Source: JAAUTT01 sp963846585
Lineage (GTDB): Bacteria; Bacteroidota; Bacteroidia; Bacteroidales; JAAUTT01
Direction: 5' to 3'
DNA: 64,000 nt
NCBI GenBank assembly: GCA_963846585.1
Contig: CAWJWO010000015.1
Coordinates: 1 to 64,000 of the forward strand
Positions 61,519-64,000 of the stretch are shown here, one piece after another. Both the position numbers and the translations under genes were made by a program. Positions within the stretch are counted from its first letter, which is position 1. Each line of letters starts with the position of its first letter. The notes beneath the pieces are model-generated. The model saw nothing but the letters and a program-made list of their open reading frames with translations. It made no database searches and had not been told where the DNA came from.

Positions 61519-61848
61519 TTTATTACTGAGTTTTCTTAAAGTAACTTAATATTTAATATGAATTAAAAATATAAAAATTTAAACCACAAAGACCACAAAG
61601 GTTTACACAAAGTAACTCGAAGGAACAAATTGAAATCAGGTATTTTTTTGAATTATCCTTTGAGTACCTTTGTGGTAAAGCTAATATCATAAGTTAAACA
61701 TTAATGCACATTATAAAATAATTATAATAAAAATACAATTTTTTTAATTTTAAATCCCAGCTTTACTTCATCACTTCATCACTTCTACAATATCTTATAC
61801 AAAATAGTTTGGTTTTCCTTATATTTGTGATCCAAAAAATATTGTAAT
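61519..61848. other. Intergenic region upstream of ffh
   Basis: Holds the imperfect inverted words ACCACAAAGACCACAAAGG (61583-61602) and CCTTTGTGGT (61668-61677), which could form a hairpin, and ACTTCATC repeats near 61767-61784. A TATATTTG box at 61820-61827 is the likely ffh promoter. No gene was found. Confidence 0.6.
61820..61827 (+). promoter_or_regulatory. TATATTTG -7 box for ffh
   Basis: TATATTTG matches the phylum's -7 consensus and lies 21 bases upstream of the ffh start. A TTTG at 61808-61811 is too close to be its -33 box. Confidence 0.4.
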
Positions 61849-63177
61849 ATGTTTGAAAATCTAAGTGATAAGCTCGACAGAGCGTTTAAAATCCTGAAAG
61901 GCCATGGCAGGATTACTGAAATTAATGTTGCCGAAACATTAAAAGATGTCAGGAAAGCATTACTCGATGCGGATGTTAATTATAAGATAGCCAAAACATT
62001 CACCGATACGGTAAAACAAAAGGCTTTAGGTGCAAATGTCCTTACTGCAGTTAAGCCTGGTGAAATGATGATAAAAATTGTCCATGATGAACTGACTGAA
62101 CTAATGGGAGGTGAATCACAGGAAATAAATCTGAGCGGCAATCCTTCTGTAATTCTAATAGCCGGATTGCAAGGTTCGGGTAAAACTACATTCTCCGGTA
62201 AGCTGGCAAGCTTTTTAAAAAATAAGCGCGGCAGAAGTGTACTCTTAACAGCATGTGATGTATACAGGCCGGCGGCAATCGATCAATTAAAAATATTGGC
62301 CGGTCAAGCAGATGTTCCTGTTTATACTGATGAGGGAAATCAGGATCCTGTCAAAATTGCCAGGGAAGCAATCAATTTCGCAAAATTACGGGGATATAAT
62401 ACGGTTATTATTGATACTGCAGGGCGTTTGGCTATTGACATGGAGATGATGAATGAAATTGCCGGTATCAAGAGCGCTGTAAAACCACAGGAGATTCTTT
62501 TTGTGGTTGATTCTATGACAGGGCAGGATGCAGTAAATACTGCCAGGGAATTTAATGAAAGGTTAAATTTTGATGGTGTTGTTCTTACCAAGCTGGATGG
62601 AGATACACGTGGTGGTGCAGCATTGTCTGTCAGGGCAGTAGTTGATAAACCTATCAAATTTGTCAGCACCGGCGAAAAAATGGAAGCACTGGATGTGTTT
62701 CATCCTGACCGTATGGCAGATAGAATACTTGGTATGGGTGATATTGTATCACTGGTAGAGAAAGCCCAGGAACAATATAATGTTGAGGAAGCCCGTAAAC
62801 TGCAAAAAAAAATTGCCAAGGATAAGTTTAATTTTGACGATTTTCTAAACCAGATACAACAAATTAAAAAAATGGGCAATTTGAAGGATTTGGCCGGCAT
62901 GATACCCGGGATGGGAAAAGCAATGAAAAATCTGGATATCGATGATGATGCTTTTAAAGGTATTGAAGCCATAATCAGGTCGATGACCCCGGCTGAACGT
63001 AATGAACCTTTCCTTCTAAACGGGAGTCGCAGGAAACGAATTGCTTTGGGCTCAGGTACCGATATCCAGGCAGTGAATCGTTTAATTAAACAATTCGATG
63101 AAACAAGGAAAATGATGAAGATGATGTCGTCCGGGAAAAATATGTCCCAAATGATGCAAAATATGAAAGCACGGTAA
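61849..63177 (+). CDS. ffh: Signal recognition particle protein Ffh
   Basis: A 442-residue SRP GTPase that binds signal sequences of membrane proteins on the ribosome. It has the N domain (1-90), the G domain with G1 IAGLQGSGKTTFSGKLA, G3 DTAGRLAIDMEM and G4 TKLDGDTRGGAAL, and the methionine-rich M domain (about 300-442; IPGMGKAMKNL, MKMMSSGKNMSQMMQNM) that binds signal peptide and 4.5S RNA. The gene is intact. No 4.5S RNA gene was recognised nearby. Confidence 0.96.
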   Translation: MFENLSDKLDRAFKILKGHGRITEINVAETLKDVRKALLDADVNYKIAKTFTDTVKQKALGANVLTAVKPGEMMIKIVHDELTELMGGESQEINLSGNPSVILIAGLQGSGKTTFSGKLASFLKNKRGRSVLLTACDVYRPAAIDQLKILAGQADVPVYTDEGNQDPVKIAREAINFAKLRGYNTVIIDTAGRLAIDMEMMNEIAGIKSAVKPQEILFVVDSMTGQDAVNTAREFNERLNFDGVVLTKLDGDTRGGAALSVRAVVDKPIKFVSTGEKMEALDVFHPDRMADRILGMGDIVSLVEKAQEQYNVEEARKLQKKIAKDKFNFDDFLNQIQQIKKMGNLKDLAGMIPGMGKAMKNLDIDDDAFKGIEAIIRSMTPAERNEPFLLNGSRRKRIALGSGTDIQAVNRLIKQFDETRKMMKMMSSGKNMSQMMQNMKAR

Positions 63178-63286
63178 ATTAGTGCATAGTGCATAGTGCA
63201 TAGTCCATACTTACAAATTGTTTATATGTTTATATAAATCTACATTAGTAATAAACGCATAAACGCATAAACGAATAAACCAACCT
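63177..63286. repeat. TAGTGCA heptamers and ATAAACGC words
   Basis: Three copies of TAGTGCA (63180-63202) are followed by repeated ATAAACGC. No gene. Confidence 0.75.
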
Positions 63287-64000
63287 ATGGTGATTATTGA
63301 TGGAAAATTAATTTCGGGACAAATTAAAGAGGAGATAGCCGATGAAGTTAAAAAAATTATTCAAAATGGCGGAAAAGTTCCTCACCTTGCTGCAATACTC
63401 GTTGGTAACGATGGTGCAAGCGATACTTACGTTTCACATAAGATCAGGGATTGTGAACAAGTTGGCATTAAATCGACATTAATCAGGTTCAATGATTCAA
63501 TAAGGGAAGAAACATTGATAAATGAAATAATTAAAGTAAACGAAAATACCGATATTGACGGTTTAATAGTTCAGTTACCTGTTCCTGAACATATTTCCGA
63601 AAATAAAATCATTGAAACAATTGACCCTAAAAAGGATGTTGACGGGTTTCATCCGGTAAATGTTGGCCGAATGGTTATAGGGTTACCATCATATATATCT
63701 GCCACACCTGCTGGTATATTAGAATTATTTCGCCGATATGGCATCAAAACTTCCGGTAAAAGGGTGGTAGTAATTGGCAGGAGCAATATAGTCGGGAAAC
63801 CATTAATTAACTTGTTGTTTCAAAAAGCAGATTATGGCAACGCCACAGTAACAGCTTGCCATAGCCGCACAAGGAATTTAGGTGAAATATGCCTTGAAGC
63901 CGACATCCTGATAGCAGCTTTAGGCAGTCCTGAATTTGTTACTGAAGGTATGGTCAAAGAGGGAGCTGTAGTTATAGACGTTGGCACTACATGGATAAAA
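63287..64000 (+). CDS. folD: FolD, methylene-THF dehydrogenase/cyclohydrolase (partial)
   Basis: An open frame of 238 codons from the ATG at 63287 to the window edge, cut before its end. FolD interconverts methylene-, methenyl- and formyl-tetrahydrofolate. Signatures are LAAILVGNDGASDTYVSHK (catalytic lysine of the YVxxK motif), GLIVQLPVPEH, DPKKDVDGFHPVNVGRM, TPAGILELF, and the NADP site VVVIGRSNIVGKPL. About 50 residues should lie beyond the window. It follows ffh by 109 bases on the same strand. Confidence 0.96.
   Translation, partial: MVIIDGKLISGQIKEEIADEVKKIIQNGGKVPHLAAILVGNDGASDTYVSHKIRDCEQVGIKSTLIRFNDSIREETLINEIIKVNENTDIDGLIVQLPVPEHISENKIIETIDPKKDVDGFHPVNVGRMVIGLPSYISATPAGILELFRRYGIKTSGKRVVVIGRSNIVGKPLINLLFQKADYGNATVTACHSRTRNLGEICLEADILIAALGSPEFVTEGMVKEGAVVIDVGTTWIK

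Overview
The window comes from an AT-rich member of the Bacteroidota that probably lives without oxygen. The signs are a type IX secretion (Por) sorting domain at 7140-7402, lipoproteins with Bacteroidota-style signal peptides, promoters of the TAnnTTTG type, LytTR regulators with membrane domains, and a family set typical of the phylum (DUF2520-UbiA-Maf, DUF3788, C1B peptidase). An [FeFe] hydrogenase and an Etf/acyl-CoA dehydrogenase operon point to fermentative or syntrophic energy metabolism. I cannot name a genus.

Layout. 1-6622 is a mobile structure: two diverged IS66 arms in inverted orientation flank three tyrosine recombinase genes (a RIT-like trio whose first gene is truncated). Its right end cuts into a gene for an S74-chaperone/T9SS protein (6623-7405). 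7724-8000 is a MITE-like element with 38-bp perfect inverted ends. 8084-21667 is a hemicellulose-degradation region: GH5 mannanase with CBM10, GH2, two GH27 alpha-galactosidases and an SGNH acetylesterase. Interspersed are an exported rubrerythrin-like protein, a chemotaxis receptor, remnants of a sugar-binding protein and of a second receptor, and a frameshifted propeller protein. Together the enzymes fit stepwise breakdown of acetylated galacto(gluco)mannan, with no SusC/SusD pair in view.

21984-23315 holds a repeat-rich small membrane protein and a LytTR regulator. 23516-29322 (minus) is a three-gene hydrogenase operon in which the NuoF-like subunit is fused to a GltD/NfnB-like flavoprotein. 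It is divergent from etfB-etfA-acyl-CoA dehydrogenase (29460-33191), and both directions have recognisable promoters in the shared gap. Two tandem paralogous genes of unknown function follow.

34.7-43 kb is mainly housekeeping and small accessory genes (DUF2520, UbiA, Maf, C1B peptidase, MgtC, RmuC, DUF433/DUF5615 pair, DUF3788, RsmI-like). 43-46.5 kb has glycan genes (glycosyltransferase, O-antigen ligase, an unrecognised protein). 46.5-64 kb carries core genes: MBL hydrolase, dnaX, icd, ferritin, secA (with a one-base frameshift), argS, a second LytTR regulator, a truncated Lnt-like gene ending at a GC-rich hairpin, a small DUF2442 operon, YdeI-like, a glycosyltransferase, ffh and the start of folD.

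Many intergenic gaps hold short tandem repeats, most with a seven-base unit (AACCAAG, TTAAATC, CTAGAAT, AACTAAC, TAGTGCA, GACGTGG and variants), sometimes even between genes of one operon. No tRNA, rRNA or CRISPR array was seen. All homology statements are from reading the protein sequences by eye; no database search was possible.
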